From Nosema muscidifuracis (taxonomy: Eukaryota; Microsporidia; Nosematidae), in assembly GCA_028335825.1 (NCBI GenBank), contig JAIOKI010000002.1, positions 806,001-870,000 on the forward strand: a stretch of 64,000 nt of DNA, given 5' to 3'. The translations under genes were made by a program, and so were the position numbers. Under the pieces are notes generated by a model. It was not told the DNA's origin and did not search any database. It worked only from the letters and a program-made list of their open reading frames with translations. Shown in pieces: positions 21,101 through 30,286 of this stretch; position 1 is the stretch's first letter, and the number at the start of each line of letters is the position of its first letter.

Positions 21101-21988
21101 TGCTAAATATTTTACATCTTCATCTTTACAATTCAATAAATTAATAAGTTTATCACATAAAAGTTTTTTATCAATAATAAAGTCTTTTAAATTTGTAAGA
21201 GCTAATAATCCTGAATATTGAGTTTGCCAATCTTCATCATCTAAAAATTTGATAACTTCTTCAATTATATTGTTTTTAGATAATCTTGGATAAATTCCAC
21301 CTAATAAAGAAGCAGCTGCTTCTCTAACTGGTGCTGTAGCTCGATCTTCTACAAAATCAGTAAATTTATCAGACTTTAAAATTTCATAAATTTTTAGAAA
21401 TAGTGAAGAGTCTACTTTAATTTCAATCTGTCCATTAGTTTCTGAATTAAAAATAGCACAATATGCTAAAAAAGCACCATGTCGTTTATTCCATTCATAA
21501 TTAAGTAAATTATTTGTTAAATTTTCGAAAAAAACTTGAACATTTTCGATAGGTTTATCTTGAATCTTCTGTTTTCTTATAGAAATGTTAGAATCTGATT
21601 TAAAATCTATTTCAGTAACAATTGAAGTATCAACATGTTCTAAATCAGCCATCTTTTTTAACAATTTTTTCTGTTCAGTTATAGAAAGTTTTTTTCCTAT
21701 AAATTCTTCTCCTGTAGAAGAAAGATATTCTTCTTTATGATCTACATATTCAATCTTAAAATCTGTAACAAGCTTAAATTGAAACATAATCGATTTAAGA
21801 ATTTCAGATCCATTAATTCTATCATCAGAATTTTGAGAAATAAGTAACCTGTATATATTTTTTACTATGTAGGGTGTAAAGTCTACATATTCTTTAATTT
21901 GAGATATTAATTCTTCTGTAGTATATTTTTTTAAAAGCTTTGGATTGGATGATGTAAGGGTATTAAAAAATTTTTCCAATTTGTTCAT
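18155..21988 (-). CDS. MOT1: MOT1/BTAF1 Swi2/Snf2 ATPase that removes TBP from DNA
   Basis: This encodes 1277 aa, versus about 1870 in yeast. MOT1 uses ATP to strip TATA-binding protein from DNA. The N-terminal ~800 residues are HEAT-like helices, starting [13 protein letters not shown] and including GALLAYCAIF-type and [16 protein letters not shown] blocks, the usual TBP-binding array. The C-terminal ATPase has motif I DDMGLGKT, motif II as DEGH ([11 protein letters not shown], the MOT1 form), motif [11 protein letters not shown], and lobe 2 with [29 protein letters not shown] and DRAHRIGQ. It ends with the MOT1 tail [14 protein letters not shown]. Residues about 490-535 are a low-complexity EDNKSEI heptad repeat. 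The ATG directly follows CCC (21989-21991). Confidence 0.93.
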   Translation of the reverse strand: [1277 protein letters not shown]

Positions 21989-23968
21989 GGGCTTGTTAAA
22001 ATAATTGTATTTATATAAGAAGTAAAATTATTTATTTTTTTATACAAACAAACTAAAAAATTTATTAAAAAAGATAAGTAAGCTAATATCAATCATTAAA
22101 TATTTTCTTTTATATTTTGTTTACTAATGATGTAAATTGAAGATTATATTAACATATATTTTAAGATTGAAAACAAGATCTTTTCTAAACATAGAGTTAT
22201 TAAAATTTTTTATCTTATAAATATTTTTAGTAAAATTACTTTTATTTTATTATATTTATGATTTAATTTTTTTTAAAATTTTTTATCTTAAATTTAATTT
22301 CATTTTTTAATTTAAGATAGAATGACCTTTTTTAAGGAATATATTAATAAAGTAGAATAAAATAACAAGATATAATAAATTTATAAGGATTTAAAAAGTA
22401 AAATAATAAAGTTATAAAGATTTAAAGAGGTAGAATAACAAAATATAATAAATTTATAAAGATTTTAAAAAGTAAAATAATAAATTTATAAAGATTTTAA
22501 AAAGTAAAATAATAAATTTATAAGGATTTAATTAGATAGAAGAATATTTACAACCCTTTGCATGAATAAAAGGCATAAAGATGACATTTAAAATTTAAGG
22601 TGATTATTCAAACATCCAATTTTATTTATCCCTATAAGAGATATTTCTTTTAGTTAAATTAATCGAAAAGAAAATTTGTCTCGATTATAAATATAATATT
22701 TATAATTTAGACAAAAGAAGCAGTTAGTAAGATTTTTTAAAATAAAAGGACAATAAAAATATTTGATTTCTTCAAAGAGATTTATTATGATATGTTCTAA
22801 TAATTATATTATTCGATAGTATGAAGCTATAAATATGAGTGAAAATATGATTAAATTTCATTTACTGGTATTTTAATAAATTGCTAATCTTTTTTAAATA
22901 GAAAAAGGGTTTACTAAAGTCAGAGATTTAAGGTTATTTAGAAGTGATCTTTGATATTTTTTAATACTTTTTATCAAGCATATATTATACAATGAATAGA
23001 GTTTATTATTGATATAATTTTATCATTAATAAATTAGTACTGTTGATATTTTCAAATAAATCAAATTTTATAATCAATAAGTTAGTAGATTTAAAGCTGC
23101 TGTCTATTTGCTTAATTAAGGATTATTTTTTTGACTTTTGATTTTATAATAAGAAAAAGCTTTCAACTTGTCTTATTATAAAATAAAAATGGATATTTAG
23201 AAATCTCTGCTATGATAATAAATTTTAATTGATGATATAAATTAATTTAGAGCTACATAAGAAATATTCAATTATCTTATAATGGAAAATTCATCGGTTA
23301 TGTAGAAATAAATGCTAACTGATATTAGATTATTGATAATATTTTTGAAGGATTTTATCCAAAACTTAATAATTTAATAAATTTAGTAAAATTTGATAGA
23401 TTGATTGCAGGAGTAAATTAAATAAAGAATATTTTGATCAGAAAAATGAAATTAAGAAGTTGTAGTGTTCTTATAATACAGTCTAATTATTTTAGAAGAA
23501 CTTTTAAGTTGCTTGAGAGGATCGATTAATTAGATATTTAAAATTAAGAAAATGTTTTTTATTTTATTTAATTATTCATTTAACAATTTAAATTGGGTAT
23601 ATTTTTGTATTTTCTTTTCTAATTAATAAATCGTAGTACTATTTCAAAAATTAAAAACCATTCTTGTTTTTTAATTTTATGTCATTTATTAATTCTCTTT
23701 TTTTCATTCAAGCTTTAAAAGGTAATATTTAATTTAGTCTGTAAAATTAATCAAATAAATCTTTATATATGATAAATCATCTAATAATTTGATTTATTTT
23801 ATCACTCCTTTGTTGACTATTAATTAAAAATAAAAAGTGACAGATTATACTATTTACCAGTAAATTATCTGTAAATACAATAAACTGTCAAAAGTTCATC
23901 CTTTAAAAAAATATAAAAAAATGATTCGCTAGTTAAAAGTATAAAAAAAAGTTGAAAAAAAAATAATT
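21989..23968. other. 2-kb spacer, possibly holding an eroded gene
   Basis: 22330-22530 has repeats of aagtaaaataataaatttataaagattta. A C-run at 22554-22556 precedes a 9-codon frame only. 22800-23560 has fewer stops and a more mixed composition than the neighbouring spacers, with short coding-like stretches but no usable frame. A 14-bp inverted repeat lies at 23141-23184. Confidence 0.4.
23141..23184. repeat. perfect 14-bp inverted repeat, 16-nt loop
   Basis: The arms attttataataaga and tcttattataaaat are exact reverse complements. Confidence 0.75.
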
Positions 23969-24580
23969 ATGACTTCAAGCGACTCCAAAAATAACCAATG
24001 TACCAAGAAAGAATCCAATACCACAAATTCCTTTGAAGAAAGGGAATTAGGGGATTCAGTTGATGATATAACTTTAAATAGTGGGTCATATACTTTAGAT
24101 TCGAATAATGAATCAAATCCATCTATTCACACAAATAATACCGATACAAAATCAAATACAATGTCGGAACTACCTACAATGAATTTTACTAGAGACATAT
24201 TTTCGGATTCAACTGCTGTTAGTAGCAGTACTTTAGATTTTACACCAATGATTTTGAAATCCGTTCATAATGACGATGATAATTTAGGAGTTATATTAGA
24301 TAAAGAAAAAAATCCAGTGGTAGAACTTGGATTTGAAGAAAATATCATACTTCCACGAGATTTTGAAGCAAATGATGTGAAATTGATGGTAGATAAAAAT
24401 GGGTTCTGTTTGTTCTCTGATAAAGAGAATTCGAAAGATTCAGAAACAAAAACAGCTTCTTATCATCAAATGAAGTATACTAGAATATTCGATAGACCAA
24501 TACGTAACGTGGATATGGAATATATTCAAGGAAGAATTATTATTTATGGTGAATTTGATGACTATGATTACCCTCAATAA
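23969..24580 (+). CDS. divergent small heat-shock (HSP20/alpha-crystallin-like) protein
   Basis: This encodes 203 aa. Residues 1-95 are a Ser/Thr/Asn-rich low-complexity tail. Residues about 115-200 read like an alpha-crystallin domain: FEENIILPRDFEANDVKLMV, then a turn KNGFCLFSD, then KYTRIFDRP, then VDMEYIQGRIIIYGEFD. This follows the HSP20 order of an LP.-.v....v.a.v.nG.L.i strand set and a final ...GvL.I strand. The G.L motif and the IxI/V tail are not canonical, so the family call rests on the overall pattern. A shorter relative lies at 27731-28072. No C-run is near this ATG. Likely cytosolic or nuclear. Confidence 0.6.
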   Translation: MTSSDSKNNQCTKKESNTTNSFEERELGDSVDDITLNSGSYTLDSNNESNPSIHTNNTDTKSNTMSELPTMNFTRDIFSDSTAVSSSTLDFTPMILKSVHNDDDNLGVILDKEKNPVVELGFEENIILPRDFEANDVKLMVDKNGFCLFSDKENSKDSETKTASYHQMKYTRIFDRPIRNVDMEYIQGRIIIYGEFDDYDYPQ

Positions 24581-24939
24581 AGGTTATTTTTATTAGTCAT
24601 ATATTTATTTTATGTGTCAACAAATGTTAATATAAAATATTTTATTATTTATAATATAAAATTTGATCATTTTTTTTAATTTTTTTATTCGACTTGATTG
24701 TTGACAGGTCAATACAAATTTTGACATTTCAATAATATTTTATATCGTTATTTTATTTTAAATATTAAATTATTTATTTCATTTTGAATATTAAGATAAT
24801 AATTTTTTTCAAAAAGGTCTAATTGTCAACTTTTTATTCCATTTTGTACTTTTTCTTTGATCAATTTCGAATCTTTTTTTTTGTTTTTAAAATAAACTTA
24901 ATTAGCTTTATTTAAACATTAAAAGGACACCCCTCTTAA
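24581..24939. other. AT-rich spacer between the HSP20-like and RING genes
   Basis: No repeats or frames of note. The only signal is the C-run at 24930-24933 of the next gene. Confidence 0.5.
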
Positions 24940-25908
24940 ATGAAAGAAGGAACCACAGCAGATCCATCTCATAAAGATATATCAATTCAAGAGAATTCTT
25001 CACCACAATTTTTCTTTTTCCAGAATGCTATAGATACATCTTCAGAAAAAAATCAAAAGTTTACTAGAAGTCCTCCCATATGGAGAGATGTAATAATAAT
25101 TGAAAAAGAACCTTCTATTTTTAATTTATTGCCATTAATATTTACAATAATTATTTATGGATTAATTATACAGACTATATGTATGATTTTAAAAAAGACA
25201 TCTAGAAAGTTTTATGATAGAATGGTTTTTGTTATACTTTTTATATGTCCCCCCTCTTTTTTTCTTTTTTCAGGAAAGATCTTTTTTCCAATTGTTTGGC
25301 TTATTTTTGCTATATTTATTATTTTTTTATTCTATAAGATTAATAAGAAACCTTTACAGAAAGATATGCCAAGAAAAACTTTTGATATATTCAAGAATTT
25401 GTTTATAATAACTAATGCAGGGATATTTATATTCCAGACACTTACTATATTATCATTTATGTTTTTTCCTAATGAGTTATTCAAAATTTTCTTAAATTTA
25501 ATGTTTTTCGTATATTTTGGTCTTCTTAGTCGCGAAGTAATATTTTTCTTTAGTGAGACTATGGCTACTAATACAGGATTTTATAGTAAAGAAGGAGTAC
25601 CTAGCAGAAATGATAATAATTCTTTATGTATGATTTGTACTAAAGTATTTGATAATACTGAATTAGTACATACATTAATTTGTAAACATTCCTTTCATGA
25701 GACTTGTATCAAAGGATGGTGCATAATAGCTAAGAAGAATAGTTGTCCACATTGTAAGAAAGGAGTAGATCTAAATACAATTCCTAAAGATTTATGGTAT
25801 CAGACTGAAATTTGGTTTTATCCTTTAATTAATACATTACGAAACTTTATAGTTTTTACTGTATCTATAGCGATATTTGTATTTTATAAGGCAAGTATGG
25901 GACATTAA
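24940..25908 (+). CDS. RNF121/RNF175-type RING membrane E3 ubiquitin ligase
   Basis: This encodes 322 aa with five to six predicted membrane spans (about residues 60-85, 95-110, 112-130, 150-175, 180-205 and 300-318). In the RNF121 family the span cluster is followed by a conserved loop and a RING. Here LLSREVIFFFSETMATNTGFYS, the RING (CMIC, HSFHETCIKGWC, CPHC at about 230-275) and the tail KKGVDLNTIPKDLW match that family point by point. All eight zinc ligands of an RING-H2-like finger are visible. Expected role: ER/Golgi membrane quality control or ubiquitination. The start is supported by CCCC at 24930-24933. Confidence 0.85.
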   Translation: MKEGTTADPSHKDISIQENSSPQFFFFQNAIDTSSEKNQKFTRSPPIWRDVIIIEKEPSIFNLLPLIFTIIIYGLIIQTICMILKKTSRKFYDRMVFVILFICPPSFFLFSGKIFFPIVWLIFAIFIIFLFYKINKKPLQKDMPRKTFDIFKNLFIITNAGIFIFQTLTILSFMFFPNELFKIFLNLMFFVYFGLLSREVIFFFSETMATNTGFYSKEGVPSRNDNNSLCMICTKVFDNTELVHTLICKHSFHETCIKGWCIIAKKNSCPHCKKGVDLNTIPKDLWYQTEIWFYPLINTLRNFIVFTVSIAIFVFYKASMGH

Positions 25909-25974
25909 TTAAAATATTATTTTTAATAAACTAACAGATTTAAGATTGTTTAAATATAAGATATTAATTAACAA

Positions 25975-26072
25975 ATATTATACATAGAGAAATTAATTTA
26001 AAAATATAATAAAGTGTTTCTTTACAATTATTAATTATTAAAATATTATACATAGAGAAATTAATTTAAAAA
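25975..26072. repeat. direct repeat preceding the 98-bp array
   Basis: The stretch aatattatacatagagaaattaattt occurs twice, near 25976 and 26043. These two copies share the general AT style of the adjacent array but not its unit. Confidence 0.6.
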
Positions 26073-26080
26073 ATAAGTCA

Positions 26081-26970
26081 ATATTATAATAAGACAATTT
26101 TAATATATAAATTAACTAAATATATAATAAATAAAATATTATAACAAATAATTCCTTTTACTATAAATAATTAATGAAATATTATAATAAGACAATTTTT
26201 ATATATAAATTAACTAAATATATAATAAATAAAATATTATAACAAATAATTCCTTTTACTATAAATAATTAATGAAATATTATAATAAGACAATTTTAAT
26301 ATATAAATTAACTAAATATATAATAAATAAAATATTATAACAAATAATTCCTTTTACTATAAATAATTAATGAAATATTATAATAAGACAATTTTTATAT
26401 ATAAATTAACTAAATATATAATAAATAAAATATTATAACAAATAATTCCTTTTACTATAAATAATTAATGAAATATTATAATAAGACAATTTTAATATAT
26501 AAATTAACTAAATATATAATAAATAAAATATTATAACAAATAATTCCTTTTACTATAAATAATTAATGAAATATTATAATAAGACAATTTTTATATATAA
26601 ATTAACTAAATATATAATAAATAAAATATTATAACAAATAATTCCTTTTACTATAAATAATTAATGAAATATTATAATAAGACAATTTTAATATATAAAT
26701 TAACTAAATATATAATAAATAAAATATTATAACAAATAATTCCTTTTACTATAAATAATTAATGAAATATTATAATAAGACAATTTTTATATATAAATTA
26801 ACTAAATATATAATAAATAAAATATTATAACAAATAATTCCTTTTACTATAAATAATTAATGAAATATTATAATAAGACAATTTTAATATATAAATTAAC
26901 TAAATATATAATAAATAAAATATTATAACAAATAATTCCTTTTACTATAAATAATTAATGAAATATTATC
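26081..26970. repeat. 98-bp tandem array, nine copies, with 196-bp alternation
   Basis: The landmark aagacaattt recurs at 26091, 26189, 26287, 26385 and then every 98 bp to 26875. Copies are nearly identical except one position that alternates strictly between ttttaatata and tttttatata, so the true higher-order unit is a 196-bp dimer. The array ends 20 bp before the next gene's stop. Confidence 0.95.
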
Positions 26971-26990
26971 ATTTAATAAATAATAAATCA

Positions 26991-27353
26991 TTATTTACTA
27001 ATATAATCAATAATAAACCTATCCCATTCATCACCACAATTTCCTATTTTTTTAAGTTTAGATAGATGTATAAAAAATCTATCAAAATATTTCGTACGAC
27101 ATTCCATAAGAATTTCAAAAAATTCTTTCTTATCTTTAAACTCTAAAAATAAGCTAACAAATTTATCAAAACATTCGTCACTATCTGAATTAATTACAAT
27201 ATCTTTGAGTAATTTACAGTATTCAATATCAAAAGAATTGATAAGTTCTGTATGCACGTTATCTATAAGATTTATTATGAAGTTTGTTTTGTGTTTTGTA
27301 TATCTAATAGATCTTAAATATTCTAAAGTGATTTTACTTGATTTTCTATTCAT
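26991..27353 (-). CDS. small helical protein, unknown
   Basis: This encodes 120 aa, mostly predicted helix, with no signal peptide or membrane span. Four Cys (near residues 46, 59, 85 and 105) show no zinc-finger spacing. No family recognised. The start has two C-runs immediately upstream (27355-27357 and 27359-27361), which is strong support that it is a real gene. Its stop abuts the 98-bp array. Confidence 0.65.
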   Translation of the reverse strand: MNRKSSKITLEYLRSIRYTKHKTNFIINLIDNVHTELINSFDIEYCKLLKDIVINSDSDECFDKFVSLFLEFKDKKEFFEILMECRTKYFDRFFIHLSKLKKIGNCGDEWDRFIIDYISK

Positions 27354-27730
27354 AGGGAGGGTCTTAAATATTTATTGATATTTAAGTTTATAACAAGTAA
27401 CGAAAAAATAGTTCGTTATTGTTACTTACTTTTGAAATATTTCTTTTTGGGGGTTATTTAATAAGAAGTGAATGATTTTATATAAGAAAAAATATTTATT
27501 GATAAAATTTATAAGAATGTTTTTCTACATTATCTTAAATAAAATCGTCCTTCTACATAAGATTAATATCCTAAATAAAATCATTTTTCCATATAGAATA
27601 ATTCTCCTATATTGATTCTTCTACATAAAATCATTCTACAAAAGATGATTATCTTAAATAAAATTAATATCTTAATAAAATAATTCTCCTAAATAAAATC
27701 ATCCTTCCATATAAAATCTTCCTTTAATAT
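27354..27730. repeat. degenerate ~30-bp repeats of the type cttaaataaaatcatccttctacat
   Basis: About eight loose copies occupy 27520-27730 and run into the 3' coding end of the HSP20-like gene, whose last codons (cttcttcataaaatcttccttctacat) share the repeat text. Confidence 0.65.
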
Positions 27731-28072
27731 TTATTCTTCTTCATAAAATCTTCCTTCTACATAAGATCGCCCATCTTCTTCACTAAATTTGGCATATTCA
27801 ATCCTTTTCTTAAATGTCCTTTCCAAATTTACATTATAAATATAAGCTTCATCTTCATTCATTCTACATGTAGCTGATCCATATATTTTATACGACATAC
27901 CAGACACATCTAATTTTAATTTATCGATAGGGAATCCTTCAGGAAGAGGTATAGATTCCTTAAATGTTGTGTCAGTTATTTCTCTAACTAATGAGCTTGA
28001 TTGTAGTGATATATCTGATATATTTGATGAGCAGAATTTACACTCATTTTTAAGAATCTCTTTATCACTCAT
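27731..28072 (-). CDS. divergent small heat-shock (HSP20-like) protein
   Basis: This encodes 113 aa. After a Cys-containing tail (CKFCSS), residues 35-110 follow the same order as the gene at 23969: FKESIPLPEGFPIDKLKLDV, then GMSYKIYGS, then VNLERTFKKRIEYAKF, then GRSYVEGRFYEE. The LPEGFPIDKLKL phrase is what HSP20 domains show at the second strand. With the 203-aa gene it makes a pair of diverged relatives about 3 kb apart on opposite strands. No C-run before the ATG. The fold is inferred by pattern only. Confidence 0.6.
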   Translation of the reverse strand: MSDKEILKNECKFCSSNISDISLQSSSLVREITDTTFKESIPLPEGFPIDKLKLDVSGMSYKIYGSATCRMNEDEAYIYNVNLERTFKKRIEYAKFSEEDGRSYVEGRFYEEE

Positions 28073-29056
28073 TGATAAAGAGATTGATTGTTAATTTATA
28101 TTTTTAATTACGAATTAGATCATTTAAATCTTTTATTGGTTTAAGATAATGATTGAGTAAAGTTAACTAGAAAATAGAATATGAGATTAAATTTTATAAT
28201 ATTAGAGTAGGTGAGTTTATTATTCTAAGTTTAAATATTAATTTATTATGTATAAAATGTTTAACAATTTATTTTATAAATTAAAAATAAAATTCAAAAT
28301 ATTTTTTATAAAATTCTTAACAAATTATTTAATTAATAAGTTAACAAAGTCTTTAAGTTATAAATCATAAATATAGTTATTTAACATTGATATTTATATA
28401 GTTATAAATCATTAATATTTATATATTTAACATTGATATTCATATAATTATAAATCATCAATATTCATATATTTAAATCGAATACGTATTAATTTAAAAA
28501 TTGAGAAAAATAAATTAAATTCGTCATTCAATTTATAAAATAATTTATTATAGAAAATAAATATTCTTGAAATAAATGACATATAAAAATTTATCTATAA
28601 AATTATCTTAAATATGAATTTAGTTGAATGTTAAGATATTTTCTACTTTAAAATGTCAAAGATATCAAAAATATTTTTAATTTAAATGATCATGAATAAA
28701 TTAATTTTAGTTTTGAAAATTCATTATATAAATCATTGAATATATTTTAATAAAATTAATAAAAATTATGTATCAATTTATATTTAAAAGATGTAATATT
28801 TTAATTTAACTAAACTTTATAATAAATTATAAGTCTTTGATATTTATAATACATCATTTTAATAGATATTGCATAAATATGATTCAAAGGTTTATCGAAA
28901 TACTTGAAATATCAAATAAAATAAATTGATAATAAATATTAAATAAAATAAATTATAATAATTGTCATATAAAAATCATAAAATAAATTAATGATAAATA
29001 TCAAATAAAATAATAAATTAACAATATTTCAATTTAATTTATATTTTTAAAAAAAG
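28073..29056. other. 1-kb gene-free spacer
   Basis: Very AT-rich, with loose repeats of aatattcatatatttaacattga near 28380-28470 and caaataaaataaattgataataaatat near 28910-29020. No frame of note. Confidence 0.5.
29049..29055 (-). terminator. RNA polymerase III T-run after tRNA-Ala
   Basis: Seven T's on the minus strand begin two bases after the tRNA 3' end. Confidence 0.8.
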
Positions 29057-29128
29057 TGGAGAATATGGGTATCGAACCCATGACCTCTTACTTGCTAAGC
29101 AAACGCTCTACCACTGAGCTAATTCCCC
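29057..29128 (-). tRNA. tRNA-Ala (anticodon AGC)
   Basis: The 72-nt minus-strand sequence folds as a cloverleaf. The acceptor GGGGAAT pairs with ATTCTCC (one G-T), with discriminator A. The D arm GCTC/GAGC surrounds AGTGGTA. The anticodon loop TTAGCAA carries AGC at its centre, the variable loop is short, and the T arm ATGGG-TTCGATA-CCCAT is standard. A-box TAGCTCAGTGG and B-box GGTTCGATACC are intact. The short variable loop excludes Ser despite the AGC-like text. No intron. Confidence 0.95.
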
Positions 29129-29175
29129 TCAATCATTTATTTTTATGTATTTAAATTTTTAATTCATTTATCTTA

Positions 29176-29490
29176 GATTAAATATTTTATAAATCATCTT
29201 TAAATTAAATGATTAAATATTTTATAAATGTGATTAAAGTTTTGATAAATCATCTTTAAATTAAATGATTAAATATTTTATAAATGTGATTAAAGTTTTG
29301 ATTAAATATTTTATAAATGTGATTAAAGTTTTGATAAATCATCTTTAAATTAAATGATTAAATATTTTATAAATGTGATTAAAGTTTTGATTAAATATTT
29401 TATAAATGTGATTAAAGTTTTGATAAATCATCTTTAAATTAAATGATTAAATATTTTATAAATGTGATTAAAGTTTTGATAAATCTTAAA
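29176..29490. repeat. tandem repeat with alternating 32 and 57-bp spacing (89-bp higher-order unit)
   Basis: The core gattaaatattttataaatgtgattaaagttttg begins at 29211, 29268, 29300, 29356, 29389 and 29445. Spacing alternates between about 57 and 32 bp, so an 88-89-bp composite unit was amplified. It lies between the tRNA and the bZIP gene. Confidence 0.85.
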
Positions 29491-29731
29491 CAACTATGAG
29501 TTATTAAAGTTTTAATAAATCATTTTTATAATACATTAAATTACGTGTTATATTTTTCTGATTAAAATAGTTTACATAACTAACATGTTAAAATAATATG
29601 CTTTGAATATTTAATGATTAAAATAATGAGTTTACTCAAATAACATACTAAGAATACTTAATGACTAAATTGACATAAGATCTATAAAAATAACAAAAGA
29701 TCTATAAAAATTATTAAAAATATACTAACAT

Positions 29732-30286
29732 TTATTTTTTCTCAAATAACTCATTTAAAGAGTCTCTTAATCTATCTGTTAAATCCTCTATATCTTCATT
29801 CTTTACAGTCAATTTATTTTCAAACATATAATTAATATCTTTAAGAAACATACTTTGCTCACCATTCTGTTTCTTAAGTCTGCATAAGCAATCAAATAAA
29901 TAAACAAGATTTTCTTGTTTTTTATCTTTTCTACCAATACAATGTCTAATATAATCAAATATATTTTTAAGTATGCGATCATAATCTTCTATAGCTTCTT
30001 TAAGATCATTTATTTCTAATCCCATTCTATATTCTTTCTTCTCTAAATCTTTAATATGAGTCAATTTCTTTTCTCTACTCTTCTTAGCAGCAAGTCTATT
30101 CTTTTCTTTCTTCCATATAATTTTTAATTGTTCTTCATCTAAATATTCATTCATTCTAACTGGATGCATATATTCATTTGGTATAGGATATCTACCATAA
30201 GATGGTTCCATACGATCTTGATAATAATAACTATTGTCATAATGCTCTGGCATGTTAAATTTCTTGTTTGGATTTTGGTCTTTCAT
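29732..30286 (-). CDS. bZIP transcription factor
   Basis: This encodes 184 aa. The basic region KNRLAAKKSREKK (about residues 57-72) has the bZIP invariant N-x2-AA-x2-S-R pattern. It is followed by a leucine-zipper-like heptad run (HIKDLEKKEYRMGLEINDLK) and more helix. The N-terminal 50 residues are Tyr/Pro/Asn-rich (SYYYQDRMEPSYGRYP), perhaps an activation region. The C-terminal third is helical with Cys near residues 116 and 136. Target sites of such proteins are often TGACGTCA or TTACGTAA types. CCC is not adjacent: a CCC lies about 90 bp upstream near 30377-30379. Confidence 0.88.
   Translation of the reverse strand: MKDQNPNKKFNMPEHYDNSYYYQDRMEPSYGRYPIPNEYMHPVRMNEYLDEEQLKIIWKKEKNRLAAKKSREKKLTHIKDLEKKEYRMGLEINDLKEAIEDYDRILKNIFDYIRHCIGRKDKKQENLVYLFDCLCRLKKQNGEQSMFLKDINYMFENKLTVKNEDIEDLTDRLRDSLNELFEKK

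Noticed and set aside
22554-22595. CCC followed by ATG and 9 codons
   Set aside because: Too short, and no downstream exon could be recognised.
29057-29128. tRNA-Ser reading of the tRNA
   Set aside because: The variable loop is short and the anticodon AGC is Ala; Ser tRNAs have a long variable arm.
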